From assembly GCF_006088715.1 (NCBI RefSeq), contig NZ_CP030771.1, positions 1,178,001-1,242,000 of the forward strand: a stretch of DNA of 64,000 nt. Reading direction: 5' to 3'. The stretch comes from Streptomyces sp. YIM 121038. GTDB lineage: Bacteria; Actinomycetota; Actinomycetes; Streptomycetales; Streptomycetaceae. This document shows, one piece after another, positions 17,601-29,164 of the stretch. The position numbers and the translations under genes were made by a program. A model generated the notes under the pieces. It was given only the letters and a program-made list of their open reading frames with translations, was not told the origin of the DNA and made no database searches. Numbering within the stretch: the stretch's first letter is position 1; every line of letters starts with the position of its first letter.

Positions 17601-20600
17601 CGCTGCCCGCGCCGGAGCCCGGCGGCGGCGCGGCGCGGGGGCGGGCGCCGCGCAGCACGCGGGAGCGGGCCCTGTGCGCGCTGTTCGCCGAGGTCCTCGG
17701 CGTCGGGCACGTGGGCGTCGACGACAGCTTCTTCGACCTCGGCGGGCACTCCCTGCTCGCCACCCGCCTGGCCAACCGGGTACGGGCCGCCCTGGGCGTG
17801 GACCTGCCGATCCGGGCGGTGTTCGAGTCGGCGACCGTGGCGGGCCTGGCGGAGCGCGTGGGCGCGGCGGCCCGCTCGTCCCGCCCGGCCCTGCGCCGGG
17901 CCGACGCGCGCCCCGCCCGCGTTCCGCTGTCGTTCGCCCAGCACCGCCTGTGGTTCCTGCACCGCTACGAGGGCCCTTCGGCGACGTACAACCTGTCGTA
18001 CGTCCTGCCCCTGAGCGGGGACCTGGACGTGCCCACTCTGGCGGCGGCGGTGCGGGACGTGGTCGTGCGGCACGAGAGCCTGCGCACGCTGTACGTCACC
18101 GACGACCGGGGCGTCGCGGCGCAGGTCGTCGTGCCCGGGGCCGAGGTCGCACTCGGCGTACCCGTACGGAACGTCGTGCCGGATGCGGTGGACGCGGCCG
18201 TGGCGGAGGAGGTCGCCTACCGCTTCGACCTGGCGGCGGAGCTCCCGGTGCGGGCGAGCCTGCTGCGCCGCGCCCCGGACGAGCACGTGCTGGTCCTGCT
18301 CCTGCACCACATCGCCGCCGACGGCGAGTCCATGGGGCCGCTCTCCCGCGATCTGGCCACCGCCTACGCCGCCCGCCGCCGGGGCGGCACACCGCAGTGG
18401 GCCGAACTCCCCGTGCAGTACGCGGACTACACCCTTTGGCAGCGCCACCTCCTCGGCGACGAGGACGACCCCGACAGCCTGCTCTCGACCCAACTCGCCT
18501 ACTGGCGGGCGGAGTTGGCGGGCGTCCCGCAGCCGCTGCGGCTTCCCCTCGACCGACCGCGGCCGCCGGTGGCCGGGCACCGGGGCGACACCGTCGCGTT
18601 CGCCCTGCCCCCCGACGTCCTGGCCGCCGTCGAGGACGTGGCGCGGGCACAGGGCGCCACCGTGCCGATGGTGCTCCAGTCCGCCCTCGTCGTGCTGCTG
18701 CACCTGATGGGCGGCGGCGACGACCTGACGCTCGGGGTGCCGATCGCGGGGCGGACCGACGAGGGGCTCGGGGAGCTGGTCGGGTTCCTCGTCAACACCT
18801 GGGTGCTGCGGGCGGACCTGTCGGGCGACCCGACGTTCGCCGACGTGGTCCGGCAGGTACGGGACAAGGCCGTGTCCGCGTACGACCACCAGGACGTGCC
18901 CTTCGAGCGCCTCGTGGAGGCCCTCAACCCGGAGCGCTCCACCGCCCACCACCCGCTGTTCCAGGTGATGTTCTCCTGGCGCACGACGGACCACGAGGCC
19001 TTCGACGTGCCGGGGCTGCGGTCGGCCTTCGAGCTGGTTCCCACCCGGACCGCGAAGTTCGACCTCGTGTTCGCGCTCGCCGACACGCCGGGGCGCGGCG
19101 TCGTGGGCGGTCTGGAGTACGCCACCGACCTGTTCGACCGGAGCACCGCCGAGGCACTGGCGGCGCGCTTCACGCAGGTCGTACGGCGGTTGGCGGTCGA
19201 TCCGGGGGCGCGGCTCGGCTCCGTGGACGCGCTGGTGCCCGGGGAGCGGGAGCAGCTGCTGCGCGCGTTCAACGACACGGACGTGAACACGCCCGACCTC
19301 ACGGTCCCCGAGCTCTTCGCGCAGCGGGTCGCCGCCGCGCCGGACGCCGTCGCGGTGGTGTGCGGCGCGACCTCGCTGACGTACCGGGAGCTGGCCGCAC
19401 GGGCCGACCGGATCGCCCGTGAGCTGCTGCGGCGCGGGGTCGGCCCCGACGCCCTGGTGGCGGTCGCGCTGCCGCGCTCGGCGGAGCTCGTCGTGGCGCT
19501 CCTGGGGGTCGTGCGGGCCGGTGCGGGCTACGTGCCCGTCGACCCCCGGCACACGAGTGCCCGCCTCGGCCAGGTCCTCGCGGACGCGGACCCGCGGCTC
19601 GTCCTGACCGACGCGGCCACACGGCACGCCCTGCCCGCCGGCCTCGAAGGGGTGCTGCTCCTGGAGGAGTTGACCGGTCCGGACGGGCCCACCGGACCCG
19701 GCAGGGCCGCGCTGTCGCCGCAGCACCTCGTCTATGTGATGCACACCTCCGGCTCCACCGGCACCCCGAAGGGCGTCGGCATCACCCATCGGGGCGTGGT
19801 GCGCCTCGCCCTCGACCGCGCGTACGCGGGCACCGGTCACGAGCGCGTCCTGATGCACTCCACGCAGGCCTTCGACGCCGCCACGTACGAGCTGTGGGTG
19901 CCGCTCCTGAACGGCGGCACGATCGTGGTGGCCCCCGACGGGCCCCTCGACCCGGCGGCCCTCGCCGCGCTGGTCGCCGAGCACCGGGTGACCGGACTCC
20001 TGGTGACGGCGGGCCTCTTCCGGGTGGTGGCCGAGGAGCTGCCCAAGGCGTTCACGGGCGTGCGCGAGGTGTGGGCGGGCGGTGACGTGGTGCCCCCGGA
20101 CGCCGTCGAGCGGGTCCTGGCCGCCTGCCCGGGCACCACGGTCGTCGACGCCTACGGGCCGACGGAGGCCACCATGGCCGCGTCGGCGCACACGATGCGC
20201 GAGCCCGCCGACGTCGGGGCCGTCGTCCCCATCGGGCGGCCGCTCGACCACACCCGTCTGTACGTCCTGGACGCGGCGCTCCGCCCGGTCCCCGCGGGCG
20301 TGCCGGGCGAGCTGTACATCGCGGGCGACCGCCTCGCCCGCGGCTATCCGGGCCGTCCCGCCCTGACCGCGGAGCGCTTCGTGGCCTGCCCGTTCGACGG
20401 GCCCGGTGACCGCATGTACCGCACCGGGGACCGCGTGGCGTGGACGCCCGGGGGCCGCCTCGTCTTCCAGGGCCGCACCGACGCCCAGCTGAAGGTGCGC
20501 GGGTTCCGGATCGAGCCCGGCGAGGTCGAGGCCGCGCTGACCGCGCACCCCGGCGTGGCGCAGGCCGTCGTGGCCGCCCGGGCCGGGGCGGGCGGCGGCG

Positions 20601-23600
20601 CGCGGCTCACGGCGTACGTCGTCCGGGTCGGCGAGGGCGGCATCGCGGGCGTCGGGGACATCGACTTCCACGTCGGCGTGACCACGGCGGAGCTGCGCCG
20701 GTTCGTGGCGGACCGGCTGCCGGAGTTCATGGCCCCGGCGGCGTACGTGCTCCTCGACCGGCTGCCGCTGACGCCGCACGGCAAGCTGGACCGGGCGGCG
20801 CTGCCGGAGCCGGAGTTCACCACCGGCGCGTACCGGGCGCCCCGGTCCCGGCGCGAGCAGGTCCTCGCGGACGTGTACGCCGACGTGCTCGGCCTGGGCC
20901 GGGTCGGCGTCGACGACGACTTCTTCGCCGTGGGCGGGGACAGCATCCGCTCGATCCAGGTGGTCTCCCGCGCCCGGGCGCACGGCGTGGAGGTCACCCC
21001 GCGCCAGGTCTTCCAGCACCGGACGGTGGCCGCTCTCGCCGGGCTCGCGCCCACCGGCCCCCACGGCGGCGCGGGGCCGCGGCCGCGCGCGAGGCTCGCC
21101 GAACTCGACGGCGGCGGCACGGGCTTCCTGCCGCTGCCGCCCATCGCGCGGTACGTCCGCGAGCGCGGCGGCGGCATCGACCGGTTCGCCATGGCGGTCC
21201 TCCTCGACCTGCCCGAGGGCATCGACCGGGCCGGGCTCGTCGCCACCCTGAACGCGGTCGTCGACCGTCACGACGTGCTGCGCGCGCGCCTGGTGACCGA
21301 CGGCGACGCGGGCGCGGGCCTGCTGGTCGGGCCGCCGGGCTCGGTGGACACCGGCGCGCTGCTGCGCCGCGTGGACCGTGCCGGGCCCGGGGGCGCGGCG
21401 GACGAGAGGTGGTGGCGGAGCGCGGTCGCGGCGGAGCGGGGCGCGGCGGCGGACCTCCTCGATCCGGCGGCCGGGGTGATGGCGCGGTTCGTGTGGTTCG
21501 CGCCGGACCCCGCCCCGGACCCGCCGACGGGCGCGGCGCCGGGCGCGGGGCGGCTCCTCGTCGTGCTGCACCACCTGGTGGTGGACGGCGTGTCGTGGCG
21601 CGTCCTGCTGCCCGACCTCGCGGCGGCCTGGGCGGACGTGCGCGCGGGCCGGACGCCCGCGCTGCCCGGGGTGGGCACGTCGTTCCGGCGGTGGGCGCAC
21701 GCCCTCGTCGCGGAGGCGGGCAGCGACCGCAGGGCGGCCGAGCTGCCCCGCTGGCTGACCGTGGTGGAGGGCCCCGACCCGGCCCTCGGCGCCCGGCGGT
21801 TCGACCCCGCCGTGGACGTGCGGTCCACGGTGGACACGGTGCGCCTGCGGCTGCCCGCCGGGGTCACCGAGGCACTCCTGACCACGTTGCCCGCGACCTT
21901 CCGCTGCGGGGTCAACGACGGGCTGCTCGCGGGTCTCGCCCTCGCGGTCGCCCGCCTCCGCCGGGCACAAGGAGTCGACGAGCGCTCGCTGCTGCTGGCC
22001 CTTGAGGGCCACGGGCGCGAGGAAGCGGCGGTCCCGGGCGCCGATCTGTCGCGGACGGTCGGCTGGTTCACCAGCCTGTTCCCCGTCCGCCTCGACGTGT
22101 CCGGCTGCGACGTCGACGAGGCCTTCGCGGGCGGGGCCGCGGCGGGCGGCGCGGTCAAGGCCGTCAAGGAGCAGCTCCTCGCCGTGCCCGACGGCGGCAT
22201 CGGCTACGGGCTCCTGCGCGAGCTGAACCCCCGCACCGCCGCCGTGCTCGCCCCGCACGGCACCGGGCAGATCGGCTTCAACTACCTGGGCCGGTTCTCC
22301 CCCGCCGACATGCCTCAGCGGCTGCGCGGCCTCGGCTTCACCCAGGTCGCGGGCCTGGGCGAGCCGACCGCCGAGTCGGGCGGCGCCATGTCCGCGCTCG
22401 CCGCGGTGCAGATCAACTCGATGGTCGTCGACACCCCGCACGGCCCGTGCCTCGACGCGGAGTTCGAGTACGCCACGGGCGCGGTGTCCCGCGCCCGGGT
22501 GCTGGAGCTCGCGGAGCTGTGGGCCGCCGCCCTCGACGGCCTCGCCCGGCACGCCGCGGGGCCCGGCGCGGGCGGGCTCACGCCCTCGGACGTGCCACTG
22601 GTGCCGGTGCGCCAGGGCGACATCGAGGCCTGGGAGCGCCGGTATCCGGGGCTCGCGGAAGTGTGGCCGCTCACCCCGCTCCAGTCGGGTCTGCTGTTCC
22701 ACACGCTGTACGCCGACGGCGAGCCGGACGCGTACCACGTGCAGTTCGTCCTGCGTCTGCGCGGGCCCGTCGAGGCCGCCCGGATGCGGGCCGCCGGGCA
22801 GGCGCTCCTCGACCGGCACGCGAACCTGCGGACGGCCTTCGTCGCGGGGGCCGACGGGGACTCCGTACAGGTCGTCGTGGACGGCGTGGAGCTGCCGTGG
22901 CGCGAGCTGGACCTGGCGGGGGACGGCGACGGGGCGCGGGCCGGGCAGGGCGCGGTGCTCGACGCACTGCTGGCCGACGACGTGCGGGAGCCCTTCGACG
23001 TGGCGGTGCCGCCGCTGCTGCGGATGGCGTTGGTCCGGCTCGCCCCGGAGCGGTTCGAGCTGGTGCTGACCGCGCACCATCTGCTGTTCGACGGCTGGTC
23101 GTTGCCGATCCTCACCCAGGATCTGCTGCGGCTCTACGGCGCGGAGCGCGACGGCTCCGCGCTGCCGCCCGCGCCCCGGTACCGGGACTTCCTGGCGTGG
23201 CTGGCCGGGCAGGACCGTCAGGCGGCGGCCCGGGCGTGGGCCGAGGAGCTCGCGGGGGTGGCGGAGCCGACGCTGCTGGCTCCGGTGGCGCGGGCCGCCG
23301 CACGCGGGGCCGCGGCCCCGCCGCACCCGGCGCGGCCCGAAGGGTTCGGCCAGGTCGAGGTGCCCGTCCCCGTGGACCTGGCGCGGGACCTCGCGGCCCG
23401 CGCGGCCGGCCTGGGCGTCACCCTGAACACCGTGGTGCAGGGCGCCTGGGCGCTGCTCGTCGGCGGCCTGACGGGCCGGGACGACGTCGTGTTCGGCGCG
23501 ACGGTGTCCGGCCGCCCCGGCGCGGTGCCCGGCGCGGACGCGATGGCCGGGATGTTCATCAACACGCTGCCGGTACGGGTGCGGTGCGGGCCCGCCGACA

Positions 23601-26600
23601 GCGTCGCCGAGGTCCTCACGGGCCTCCAGGACCGGCAGGCGGCGCTGCTCGACCACCACCACTGCGGCCTCACCGAGATCCACCGGGCCACGGGCACGAG
23701 CGTCCTCTTCGACACCCTCCTCGCCTTCGAGTCGTACCCCGTGGACCGGGTCGGCTTCGGCGAGGCGAACGCGGCGGCGGGCATCGAGGTCACCGGCATC
23801 CGCCCGCTGTCCGGCTCGCACTACCCGCTGACCGTGCTGGCCGCCGCCGACCCGCAGCTGCGGCTGACGCTCCAGCACCAGCGGAGCGTGGTCGGCCACG
23901 ACGCGGCCCTGGACCTCGCGGACCGCTTCCGGCGCGTGCTGGCCCAACTGGCCGCACGGCCCGATGTGTTGGTCGGCCGGCTGGAGGTGCTGACGGCGGC
24001 GGAGCGGGAGCGGCTGCTGCACACGCTCAACGACACGGCCGTCGGGGCGCGGGAGCGTACCGTCGTCGACCTCTTCGAGGAGCAGGTCCGGCTGCGGCCC
24101 GACGCGCGCGCAGTGGTCTGCGGCGCGGTGTCCCGCACGTACGCCGAGCTCGACGCCCGCGCCGACCGGCTCGCGCGGGCCCTGGCCGGACTCGGCGTGG
24201 GCCCGGAGACGGTCGTGGCGCTCGCGCTGCCGCGCGGCGCGGACCTGGTCACCGGCATGCTGGGCATCCTCAAGGCGGGCGGCGCGTATCTGCCGCTCGA
24301 CCCCGGGCACCCCGGCACCCGCATCGGCCACATCCTCACCGACGTGGGCCCGGAGCTGCTCCTCACCGACGCCGCCACGGTCGGCGGGCTGCCCGCGACC
24401 ACCACCCGTACCGTCCTCCTCCACGACACCGGCATCGACAGCCCCGAACCCGTCGGCGGCGGGCCCGCGTCGCCGCGCCGCCCGCGCCCCGAGCACCTGG
24501 CGTACGTCATCGCCACGTCGGGTTCGACGGGGCGGCCCAAGGGCGTGGCCCTCGCCCACGCCCACCTCGTCAACCCCTTCGCCCGCCTGGCCGAGCAGGT
24601 CGGCGTGGCCGGGCGGCGGATGCTGACCGGCACCTCCATCGGCTTCGACATGGCCGCCTTCGAGATCTTCTGCACCCTCACCCACGGCGGCTGCGTCGAG
24701 ATCGTCCGCGACGTGCTCGCCCTGGCCGAGCGCGACAGCTGGGACGTCGACGTCATCAGCTCCGTGCCGTCGGCCTTCGCCGAGCTCGTCGACCGGATCG
24801 GCGACCGCGTCCGCCCCACGACGCTCGCGCTCGGCGGTGAGGCGCTGCCCCCGGCCCTGGTCGCCCGGGTGCGCGCCCGGTGGCCCCGGATCCGGATCGT
24901 CAACGGCTACGGCCCCAGCGAGGCGTTCTACGCCACCTCCCACGTCCTGGACCCCGGCCGCGACTACTCCGGGGCGGTGCCGATCGGCCGCCCGCTGGCC
25001 GACGTGCGCGCCTACGTCCTGGGCCCCGGCCTGACGCCGGTCGCCCCCGGCGCCACCGGCGAGCTGTACCTGGCGGGCGCGGGCGTGGGCCGGGGCTACC
25101 ACCGGCGCCCCGCCCGCACCGCCGAGCGGTTCGTCGCCGACCCGTTCGGCGCGCCGGGCACCCGCATGTACCGCACGGGCGACCTGGCCCGCCTCGACGA
25201 CCGGGGCGAGCTGGAGTACGCGGGGCGCGCCGACGACCAGGTCAAGATCCGCGGCCACCGCGTCGAACCGGGCGAGATCGAGGCCGCCCTCGCCACACAC
25301 CCCCGGGTGGGCCGGGCGGCCGTGGTCGTCCAGGGCGCCGCCGCGGCACGCCGCCTGGTCGCCTACGTCGTCCCCGCCGACGGGGGCGAGGGGCCGCCGC
25401 CCGCCGGGCTGCGCACGTACCTCGCCGGGCTGCTGCCCGACTTCATGGTCCCCGCCGCCTTCGTCGCCCTCGACCGGCTCCCCCTGTCCCCGCACGGCAA
25501 GCTCGACCGCACGGCGCTGCCCCGCCCCGCGTTCACCCGCGACACGGCCTACCGCGCGCCGCGCACGCCCCGGGAGCAGGTGCTGTGCGCGCTGTTCGCC
25601 GAGGTGCTCGGGCCGGAGAACGTCGGGGCCGCGCCCGTGGGCGTCGACGACAGCTTCTTCGACCTCGGCGGGCACTCCCTGCTCGCCACCCGCCTGGCCA
25701 ACCGGATGCGCGCGTCCCTCGGCGTGGACGTCCCCATCCGGGCGGTGTTCGAGTCGGCGACCGTGGCGGGCCTGGCGGAGCGCGTGGGCGCGGCGGCCCG
25801 TTCGTCCCGCCCCGCGCTGCGCCGGGCCGACGCGCGCCCCGCCCGCGTTCCGCTGTCGTTCGCCCAGCACCGCCTGAGGTTCCTCGACGCCCTCGAGCCC
25901 CTGCCGACGTACCACCTGCCGCTCGTGGTCCGGCTCCGCGGGGACCTGGACGTGCCCGCTCTGGCGGCGGCGGTGCGGGACGTGGTCGTGCGGCACGAGA
26001 GCCTGCGCACGCTGTACGTCACCGGCGACCGGGGCGTCGCCGCTCAGGTCGTCGTGCCCGGCGCCGACGTCGAACTCGACCTGCCGGTACGGGACGTCGC
26101 GCCGGAGGCGGTGGCCGCGACGGTGTCCGGGGAAGTGGGCCGCGCCTTCGATCTGGCGGCGGAGCTCCCGGTGCGGGCGAGCCTGCTGCGCCGCGCCCCG
26201 GACGAGCACGTGCTGGTCCTGCTCCTGCACCACATCGCCGCCGACGGCGAGTCCATGCGCCCCCTCACCCGCGACCTGGCCACCGCCTACGCCGCCCGCC
26301 GCCGGGGCGGCACACCGCAGTGGGCCGAACTCCCCGTGCAGTACGCGGACTACACCCTCTGGCAGCGCCACCTCCTCGGCGACGAGGACGACCCCGACAG
26401 CCTGCTCTCGACCCAACTCGCCTACTGGCGGGCGGAGTTGGCGGGCGACCCGCAGCCGCTGCGGCTTCCCCTCGACCGGCCACGGCCACCGGTAGCCGGT
26501 CACCGGGGCGACACCGTCGCCTTCCGGCTCGCGCCGGAGGTGCGCTCCGCACTGGAGGACGTGGCCCGGGAGCACGGGGCGACCGTACCGATGGTGCTCC

Positions 26601-29164
26601 AGTCCGGCCTCGTCGTCCTGCTGCATCTGCTGGGCGGCGGCGACGATCTGGCCGTGGGCTCCTCCATCGCCGGGCGCACGGACGAAGGCCTGGCGGAGCT
26701 GGTGGGGTTCTTCGTCAACACCTGGGTACTGCGGGCCGATCTGTCGGGCGACCCGACGTTCGCCGACGTGGTCCGGCAGGTACGGGACAAGGCCGTGTCC
26801 GCGTACGACCACCAGGACGTGCCCTTCGAGCGGCTCGTGGAGGCCCTCAACCCGGAGCGCTCCACCGCCCACCACCCGCTGTTCCAGGTGATGTTCTCCT
26901 GGCAGCGGGGCATGGGCGACCTCGAACTCGCCGAGCTGAAGGCCACCCCGGAGCCGGTCGTGACGGGGACCTCCAAGTTCGACCTGCTCTTCCAGGTCGA
27001 CGAGCCGTCGCCGGGCGGCCGGCAGGCCGGGCAGGGCCTCTCCGGGCTCGTCGAGTACGCCACCGATCTGTTCGACCGGAGGACCGCCGAGGAGCTGGCC
27101 GACCGGTTCACCCGCCTCATGGGCCGGTTGGCGGCGGACCCCGGGGCCCGCCTCGACGCCCTGGACGCGCTGACGTCCGCCGAGCGGGAGCTGCTGCGCG
27201 ACCTGAACGACACCGCCGCGCCAACCCCGCCGGTGACGGTGCCCGCGCTCTTCGAGCAGCGGGCCGCCGCCGCGCCGGACGCCGTCGCGGTGGTGCACGG
27301 CGAGGGCTCCCTGACCTACCGGGAGCTGAACGCGCGCGCCAACCGCCTCGCCCGTCTCCTGGTGCGGCGCGGCGTGCGCGCGGACGCGGCCGTGGCCGTC
27401 GCCGTGCCGAGGTCGCCGGAGTACGTGGTGACGGTGCTGGCCGTCCTCAAGGCCGGTGGCGCGTACGTGCCGCTCGCGCACGACCATCCGCCGGAGCGTC
27501 TGGAGCGGCTGCTGCGGGACGCCCGCCCGGCGCTCCTCGTGAGCACGTCCGACGTGGCGGCCGACCTCCCCGACGGGCCGTGGCCGCGCCTCGTCGCCGA
27601 CGCTCCCGACACGCTCGCGGCCCTGGCGGACGAGCGGGACGACGACCTGCCGGACCGCGGGCTGCCGGACCGGCTCGCCTACGTCATCTACACCTCCGGG
27701 TCCACGGGCGCGCCCAAGGGCTCCGGGGTCAGCCACCGCGGCGTGGTGGACATGGCGGCGGACCGGATCTGGCCGGGCGGCGCCCACGAGCGGGTGCTGC
27801 TGCACAACACGCCGACGTTCGACATGTCCGTCTACGAACTGTGGGTGCCGCTCCTGGGTGGCGGCACCGTCGTCCTCGCCCCGCCCGGCAGGCTGGACGT
27901 CGACGCGTACGCGACGCTGCTCACCGAGCGGCGGGTGACCGCGCTCCTGATCACCCCGGGGCTCCTGCCCCTGCTCACCGACGCCCGCCCGGACGCGCTC
28001 GCCGGGCTGCGCGAGGTGTGGACCGGCGGCGAGACGGTGCCCCCGGAGACGGTGGCGCGGCTGCTGCGCGCGTGTCCGCGGACCGTCGTCGTCAACGCGT
28101 ACGGGCCGACGGAGGCCACGGTGTTCGCCACCCGCCGCCGCGTCACCGCCGCCGACCGGCTCGGCCCCACGGTCCCCATCGGCCGGCCCATGGACAACAC
28201 GCGCGTGTACGTCCTCGACGACCTGCTGCGCCCCGTGCCGAGGGGCGTCGCGGGCGAGCTGTACCTCGCGGGCTCGGGCCTGGCACGCGGCTACGCGCAC
28301 CGCCCCGCCCTCACCGCGGAGCGGTTCGTGGCCTGCCCGTTCGGCGGGCCCGGGGAGCGCATGTACCGCACCGGGGACGTGGTGGTGTGCACGCGGGACG
28401 GCGAGCTGCTCTTCCGCGGCCGCGCCGACGACCAGGTCCAGATCCGCGGCCACCGCGTCGAACCCGCCGAGGTGGAGGCGGCCCTCATGACGCATCCGGG
28501 GGTGGCCGCGGCCGTCGTGGTCGCCCGGGAGAGCCCTGGCGGCGGGGGGAAGCGGCTGGTGGCACACGTGGTCCCGACGGGTCTGGGGGCGGGCGCCGGG
28601 GCCTACGGGGACAGGGGGGCCGACGGGGCCTGCGGGGGCGGCATGGCTGACGCGGGCGGCGCGGGCGGCGCGGCTGACACGGGCGGCGCGGGCAGCGCGG
28701 CTGACACGGGCGGCGCGGGCGGCGTGGCTGGCGTGGCGTTCGGGTTCGCGGGGCTGCGGGAGCATCTGGCCCGGCGGCTGCCGCCGTACATGGTGCCTGC
28801 CGTGTTCGGCACGCTCGACGCCCTCCCGCTCACCCCGCACGGCAAGGTGGACCGCCGCGCCCTGCCCGAACCGCCGGATCCCGGGGCCGCTCCGGTGCGG
28901 CCGCGCACGGCCACCGAGCGGGCGGTCGCCGCGATCTGGGCGCAGCTGCTCGACCGGGACGAGGTCGGCGTGCACGAGAAGTTCTTCGAGGCGGGCGGGA
29001 CCTCCCTCTCCCTCCTCGCGCTGAGCCGTCGCCTGGCCGGACTCGGCCCGCGCACGGTGCCGTTGAGCGCGCTGTTCGAGCACACCACGGTCGAGGCGAT
29101 GGCCCGCCTGGTCGACGGCCGCCCCCTCGGCGCACCCTCCGACGAAACGAGGTACGAGCTATGA
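13652..29164 (+). CDS. Four-module non-ribosomal peptide synthetase
   Basis: About 5170 residues. Order: inactive C-domain remnant (1-320); C1 (HH at 469-470), A1 (about 830-1325), PCP1 (S1367); C2 (HH 1552-1553), A2 (1880-2385), PCP2 (S2431, G-G-D-S-I type); E (HH 2640-2641, E-G-H-G-R-E at 2785); C3 (HH 3142-3143), A3 (3465-3960), PCP3 (S4009); C4 (HH 4193-4194), A4 (4520-5070), PCP4 (S5118). It would join four amino acids, the second epimerised. C3 is a D-L type C by position and C1 closely resembles it; C2 and C4 are L-L type. Hand-read specificity codes are D-V-Y-F-A-G-A-A-I-K, D-A-Y-L-W-G-A-M-A-K, D-M-F-S-A-G-G-Y-A-K and D-M-Y-L-W-G-A-V-F-K; I match none with confidence. No thioesterase. 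GTG at 13652 has an AGGAG site. The stop overlaps the next start by four bases. Two TTA codons lie in C1. Confidence 0.93.
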   Translation: MIPLLSVQVFSAQGGAWFTERRGDGRAPHGRTLELRLHGEPDAEALASAVRDVTAAGGTGTVRRVAGGHVVALAVPPRGDGRLAPLVRDLEAAYAARRRGGKAPGRSGAAEPEGPPRTAVATVEFRLDHDLLRAVEAAARACGVTAPVLLRAAFAVLLRRLGDGAGPVLGLGLPVAGRHSEPGEPAESEEPAESEGPSESGLPGEGPAELVWRVTETPALPADLWRDDPPFAALARWLRDREAAADGGAALPLALHHPLDGPGGSGLSGVLPYDTALGDREAAVALARQFVRVVRQVAAGPRRRVTAVGVSLAPVDPGDLDAWERRYPRLVEVWPLTPVQSGLLFHAQLGDPSQDAYRMQFVIGLRGRVESERMRAAGQALLDRHANLRVAFVAGSDGDPAQVVVEGVRLPWRAVDLRESSTDSPAGGPLAALLAEESQAPIDVRVPPLLRMALARTGEERYDLVLTAHHVLFDGLSLPHLVRDVQRLYEAGGDGSSVPRGPAYRDFLVWLSEQDRDTAARAWAEELAGMTEPTLLAPVVGAGAAGAVGAPADELAAEGAVSASEAERTSAAEPAESAAEVEVALTGTTVRALALRADELGVTVDTLVRGAWALLLSGLTGRRDVVFGTTVPGRPDAVPGAAAMAGLFVNTLPVRVRLAPTDTVADVLRGLRERQEALPGHTCGLADIHRATGTPLLFDTLVTSEPYTVEHGGQDIKNGKNGPGVKDGKDGGGFAVTGVRACAGTHYPLTVTVTTEPRLRLALQYRRPLVGRGAAQTVADRLARVLRQIAADPATAVARLDLLTPVERADLLTGPDDTAPPVAADTVPGLFARQAAATPEAVTLEYGTESVTYAELAARANRLARELLRRGVTTETVVAVALPRSPDLVVTLLAVLTAGGTYLPVDAAYPPERIAYLLADSGALLVVADGATARRLPEGAVPVLRLDDPEAVASVARLDDRPVADDERGGPLSVAQAAYVIYTSGSTGRPKGVAVTHSGVAALVASQRRRLGLSAATRVLQFASPSFDVSVYEVCMALLTDATLVLAPQDELAPGAPLAGTIAARRVTHVFLPPAVLGALPAGALPTVTSLAVGGDAATPELVTAWTGGRDLVNAYGPTETTAIVTFSDPLVPDGRTPPIGRPVARTELYVLDDALRPVPPGVAGELYVAGDSLARGYLGRPGLTSGRFVACPYGAPGRRMYRTGDVVTRRHDGQLVFHGRADDQVQIRGFRVEPGEVQAALSEHPGVARAVVVADERDGDRRLVAYVVPSAGAAGPASGELRAFVAERLPAYMVPSVVVPLAAVPLSPNGKLDRRALPAPEPGGGAARGRAPRSTRERALCALFAEVLGVGHVGVDDSFFDLGGHSLLATRLANRVRAALGVDLPIRAVFESATVAGLAERVGAAARSSRPALRRADARPARVPLSFAQHRLWFLHRYEGPSATYNLSYVLPLSGDLDVPTLAAAVRDVVVRHESLRTLYVTDDRGVAAQVVVPGAEVALGVPVRNVVPDAVDAAVAEEVAYRFDLAAELPVRASLLRRAPDEHVLVLLLHHIAADGESMGPLSRDLATAYAARRRGGTPQWAELPVQYADYTLWQRHLLGDEDDPDSLLSTQLAYWRAELAGVPQPLRLPLDRPRPPVAGHRGDTVAFALPPDVLAAVEDVARAQGATVPMVLQSALVVLLHLMGGGDDLTLGVPIAGRTDEGLGELVGFLVNTWVLRADLSGDPTFADVVRQVRDKAVSAYDHQDVPFERLVEALNPERSTAHHPLFQVMFSWRTTDHEAFDVPGLRSAFELVPTRTAKFDLVFALADTPGRGVVGGLEYATDLFDRSTAEALAARFTQVVRRLAVDPGARLGSVDALVPGEREQLLRAFNDTDVNTPDLTVPELFAQRVAAAPDAVAVVCGATSLTYRELAARADRIARELLRRGVGPDALVAVALPRSAELVVALLGVVRAGAGYVPVDPRHTSARLGQVLADADPRLVLTDAATRHALPAGLEGVLLLEELTGPDGPTGPGRAALSPQHLVYVMHTSGSTGTPKGVGITHRGVVRLALDRAYAGTGHERVLMHSTQAFDAATYELWVPLLNGGTIVVAPDGPLDPAALAALVAEHRVTGLLVTAGLFRVVAEELPKAFTGVREVWAGGDVVPPDAVERVLAACPGTTVVDAYGPTEATMAASAHTMREPADVGAVVPIGRPLDHTRLYVLDAALRPVPAGVPGELYIAGDRLARGYPGRPALTAERFVACPFDGPGDRMYRTGDRVAWTPGGRLVFQGRTDAQLKVRGFRIEPGEVEAALTAHPGVAQAVVAARAGAGGGARLTAYVVRVGEGGIAGVGDIDFHVGVTTAELRRFVADRLPEFMAPAAYVLLDRLPLTPHGKLDRAALPEPEFTTGAYRAPRSRREQVLADVYADVLGLGRVGVDDDFFAVGGDSIRSIQVVSRARAHGVEVTPRQVFQHRTVAALAGLAPTGPHGGAGPRPRARLAELDGGGTGFLPLPPIARYVRERGGGIDRFAMAVLLDLPEGIDRAGLVATLNAVVDRHDVLRARLVTDGDAGAGLLVGPPGSVDTGALLRRVDRAGPGGAADERWWRSAVAAERGAAADLLDPAAGVMARFVWFAPDPAPDPPTGAAPGAGRLLVVLHHLVVDGVSWRVLLPDLAAAWADVRAGRTPALPGVGTSFRRWAHALVAEAGSDRRAAELPRWLTVVEGPDPALGARRFDPAVDVRSTVDTVRLRLPAGVTEALLTTLPATFRCGVNDGLLAGLALAVARLRRAQGVDERSLLLALEGHGREEAAVPGADLSRTVGWFTSLFPVRLDVSGCDVDEAFAGGAAAGGAVKAVKEQLLAVPDGGIGYGLLRELNPRTAAVLAPHGTGQIGFNYLGRFSPADMPQRLRGLGFTQVAGLGEPTAESGGAMSALAAVQINSMVVDTPHGPCLDAEFEYATGAVSRARVLELAELWAAALDGLARHAAGPGAGGLTPSDVPLVPVRQGDIEAWERRYPGLAEVWPLTPLQSGLLFHTLYADGEPDAYHVQFVLRLRGPVEAARMRAAGQALLDRHANLRTAFVAGADGDSVQVVVDGVELPWRELDLAGDGDGARAGQGAVLDALLADDVREPFDVAVPPLLRMALVRLAPERFELVLTAHHLLFDGWSLPILTQDLLRLYGAERDGSALPPAPRYRDFLAWLAGQDRQAAARAWAEELAGVAEPTLLAPVARAAARGAAAPPHPARPEGFGQVEVPVPVDLARDLAARAAGLGVTLNTVVQGAWALLVGGLTGRDDVVFGATVSGRPGAVPGADAMAGMFINTLPVRVRCGPADSVAEVLTGLQDRQAALLDHHHCGLTEIHRATGTSVLFDTLLAFESYPVDRVGFGEANAAAGIEVTGIRPLSGSHYPLTVLAAADPQLRLTLQHQRSVVGHDAALDLADRFRRVLAQLAARPDVLVGRLEVLTAAERERLLHTLNDTAVGARERTVVDLFEEQVRLRPDARAVVCGAVSRTYAELDARADRLARALAGLGVGPETVVALALPRGADLVTGMLGILKAGGAYLPLDPGHPGTRIGHILTDVGPELLLTDAATVGGLPATTTRTVLLHDTGIDSPEPVGGGPASPRRPRPEHLAYVIATSGSTGRPKGVALAHAHLVNPFARLAEQVGVAGRRMLTGTSIGFDMAAFEIFCTLTHGGCVEIVRDVLALAERDSWDVDVISSVPSAFAELVDRIGDRVRPTTLALGGEALPPALVARVRARWPRIRIVNGYGPSEAFYATSHVLDPGRDYSGAVPIGRPLADVRAYVLGPGLTPVAPGATGELYLAGAGVGRGYHRRPARTAERFVADPFGAPGTRMYRTGDLARLDDRGELEYAGRADDQVKIRGHRVEPGEIEAALATHPRVGRAAVVVQGAAAARRLVAYVVPADGGEGPPPAGLRTYLAGLLPDFMVPAAFVALDRLPLSPHGKLDRTALPRPAFTRDTAYRAPRTPREQVLCALFAEVLGPENVGAAPVGVDDSFFDLGGHSLLATRLANRMRASLGVDVPIRAVFESATVAGLAERVGAAARSSRPALRRADARPARVPLSFAQHRLRFLDALEPLPTYHLPLVVRLRGDLDVPALAAAVRDVVVRHESLRTLYVTGDRGVAAQVVVPGADVELDLPVRDVAPEAVAATVSGEVGRAFDLAAELPVRASLLRRAPDEHVLVLLLHHIAADGESMRPLTRDLATAYAARRRGGTPQWAELPVQYADYTLWQRHLLGDEDDPDSLLSTQLAYWRAELAGDPQPLRLPLDRPRPPVAGHRGDTVAFRLAPEVRSALEDVAREHGATVPMVLQSGLVVLLHLLGGGDDLAVGSSIAGRTDEGLAELVGFFVNTWVLRADLSGDPTFADVVRQVRDKAVSAYDHQDVPFERLVEALNPERSTAHHPLFQVMFSWQRGMGDLELAELKATPEPVVTGTSKFDLLFQVDEPSPGGRQAGQGLSGLVEYATDLFDRRTAEELADRFTRLMGRLAADPGARLDALDALTSAERELLRDLNDTAAPTPPVTVPALFEQRAAAAPDAVAVVHGEGSLTYRELNARANRLARLLVRRGVRADAAVAVAVPRSPEYVVTVLAVLKAGGAYVPLAHDHPPERLERLLRDARPALLVSTSDVAADLPDGPWPRLVADAPDTLAALADERDDDLPDRGLPDRLAYVIYTSGSTGAPKGSGVSHRGVVDMAADRIWPGGAHERVLLHNTPTFDMSVYELWVPLLGGGTVVLAPPGRLDVDAYATLLTERRVTALLITPGLLPLLTDARPDALAGLREVWTGGETVPPETVARLLRACPRTVVVNAYGPTEATVFATRRRVTAADRLGPTVPIGRPMDNTRVYVLDDLLRPVPRGVAGELYLAGSGLARGYAHRPALTAERFVACPFGGPGERMYRTGDVVVCTRDGELLFRGRADDQVQIRGHRVEPAEVEAALMTHPGVAAAVVVARESPGGGGKRLVAHVVPTGLGAGAGAYGDRGADGACGGGMADAGGAGGAADTGGAGSAADTGGAGGVAGVAFGFAGLREHLARRLPPYMVPAVFGTLDALPLTPHGKVDRRALPEPPDPGAAPVRPRTATERAVAAIWAQLLDRDEVGVHEKFFEAGGTSLSLLALSRRLAGLGPRTVPLSALFEHTTVEAMARLVDGRPLGAPSDETRYEL
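14900..14950 (+). other. Two TTA leucine codons in the NRPS C1 domain
   Basis: In-frame TTA codons at 14900-14902 (residue 417) and 14948-14950 (residue 433) lie in a patch of about 350 bases with unusually many A/T-ending codons. In Streptomyces TTA is read only by the bldA tRNA, which becomes abundant late in growth, so translation of the synthetase probably depends on bldA. Confidence 0.8.
17711..18980 (+). repeat. PCP1-C2 copy of a near-identical internal duplication
   Basis: Long stretches are identical or nearly so to 25637-26903 (offset about 7.92 kb), including runs of 80 bases or more around 18355-18530 and a block at 18817-18980. Between them the two copies differ strongly, for example after the first C motif. 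The mosaic pattern suggests gene conversion between the C2 and C4 regions. Confidence 0.8.
25637..26903 (+). repeat. PCP3-C4 copy of the internal duplication
   Basis: This is the partner of 17711-18980. The shared blocks cover the PCP Ser region, the start of the C domain, the H-H-I-A-A-D-G region and the block ending near the V-M-F-S-W motif. The middle and the end of the C domain have diverged. Confidence 0.8.
28646..28726 (+). repeat. Three 27-bp tandem repeats inside the A4 domain
   Basis: Units at 28646-28672, 28673-28699 and 28700-28726 encode A-D-A/T-G-G-A-G-G/S-A three times. They form a Gly/Ala-rich loop inserted in the C-terminal subdomain of A4 before the final A-domain motif (G-K-V-D-R-R-A-L-P). 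The unit is in frame, so copy number could change without breaking the gene. Confidence 0.85.

Noticed and set aside
28646..28726. CRISPR-like array
   Set aside because: The units are directly adjacent with no spacers and lie in frame inside an A domain. No CRISPR array was seen elsewhere in the window.
16400..29083. Minus-strand open frame of 4227 codons opposite the NRPS
   Set aside because: It is the complement of a strongly GC3-biased gene, lacks family motifs and is full of R/G/P/H/V low-complexity text; the plus strand has every NRPS motif.
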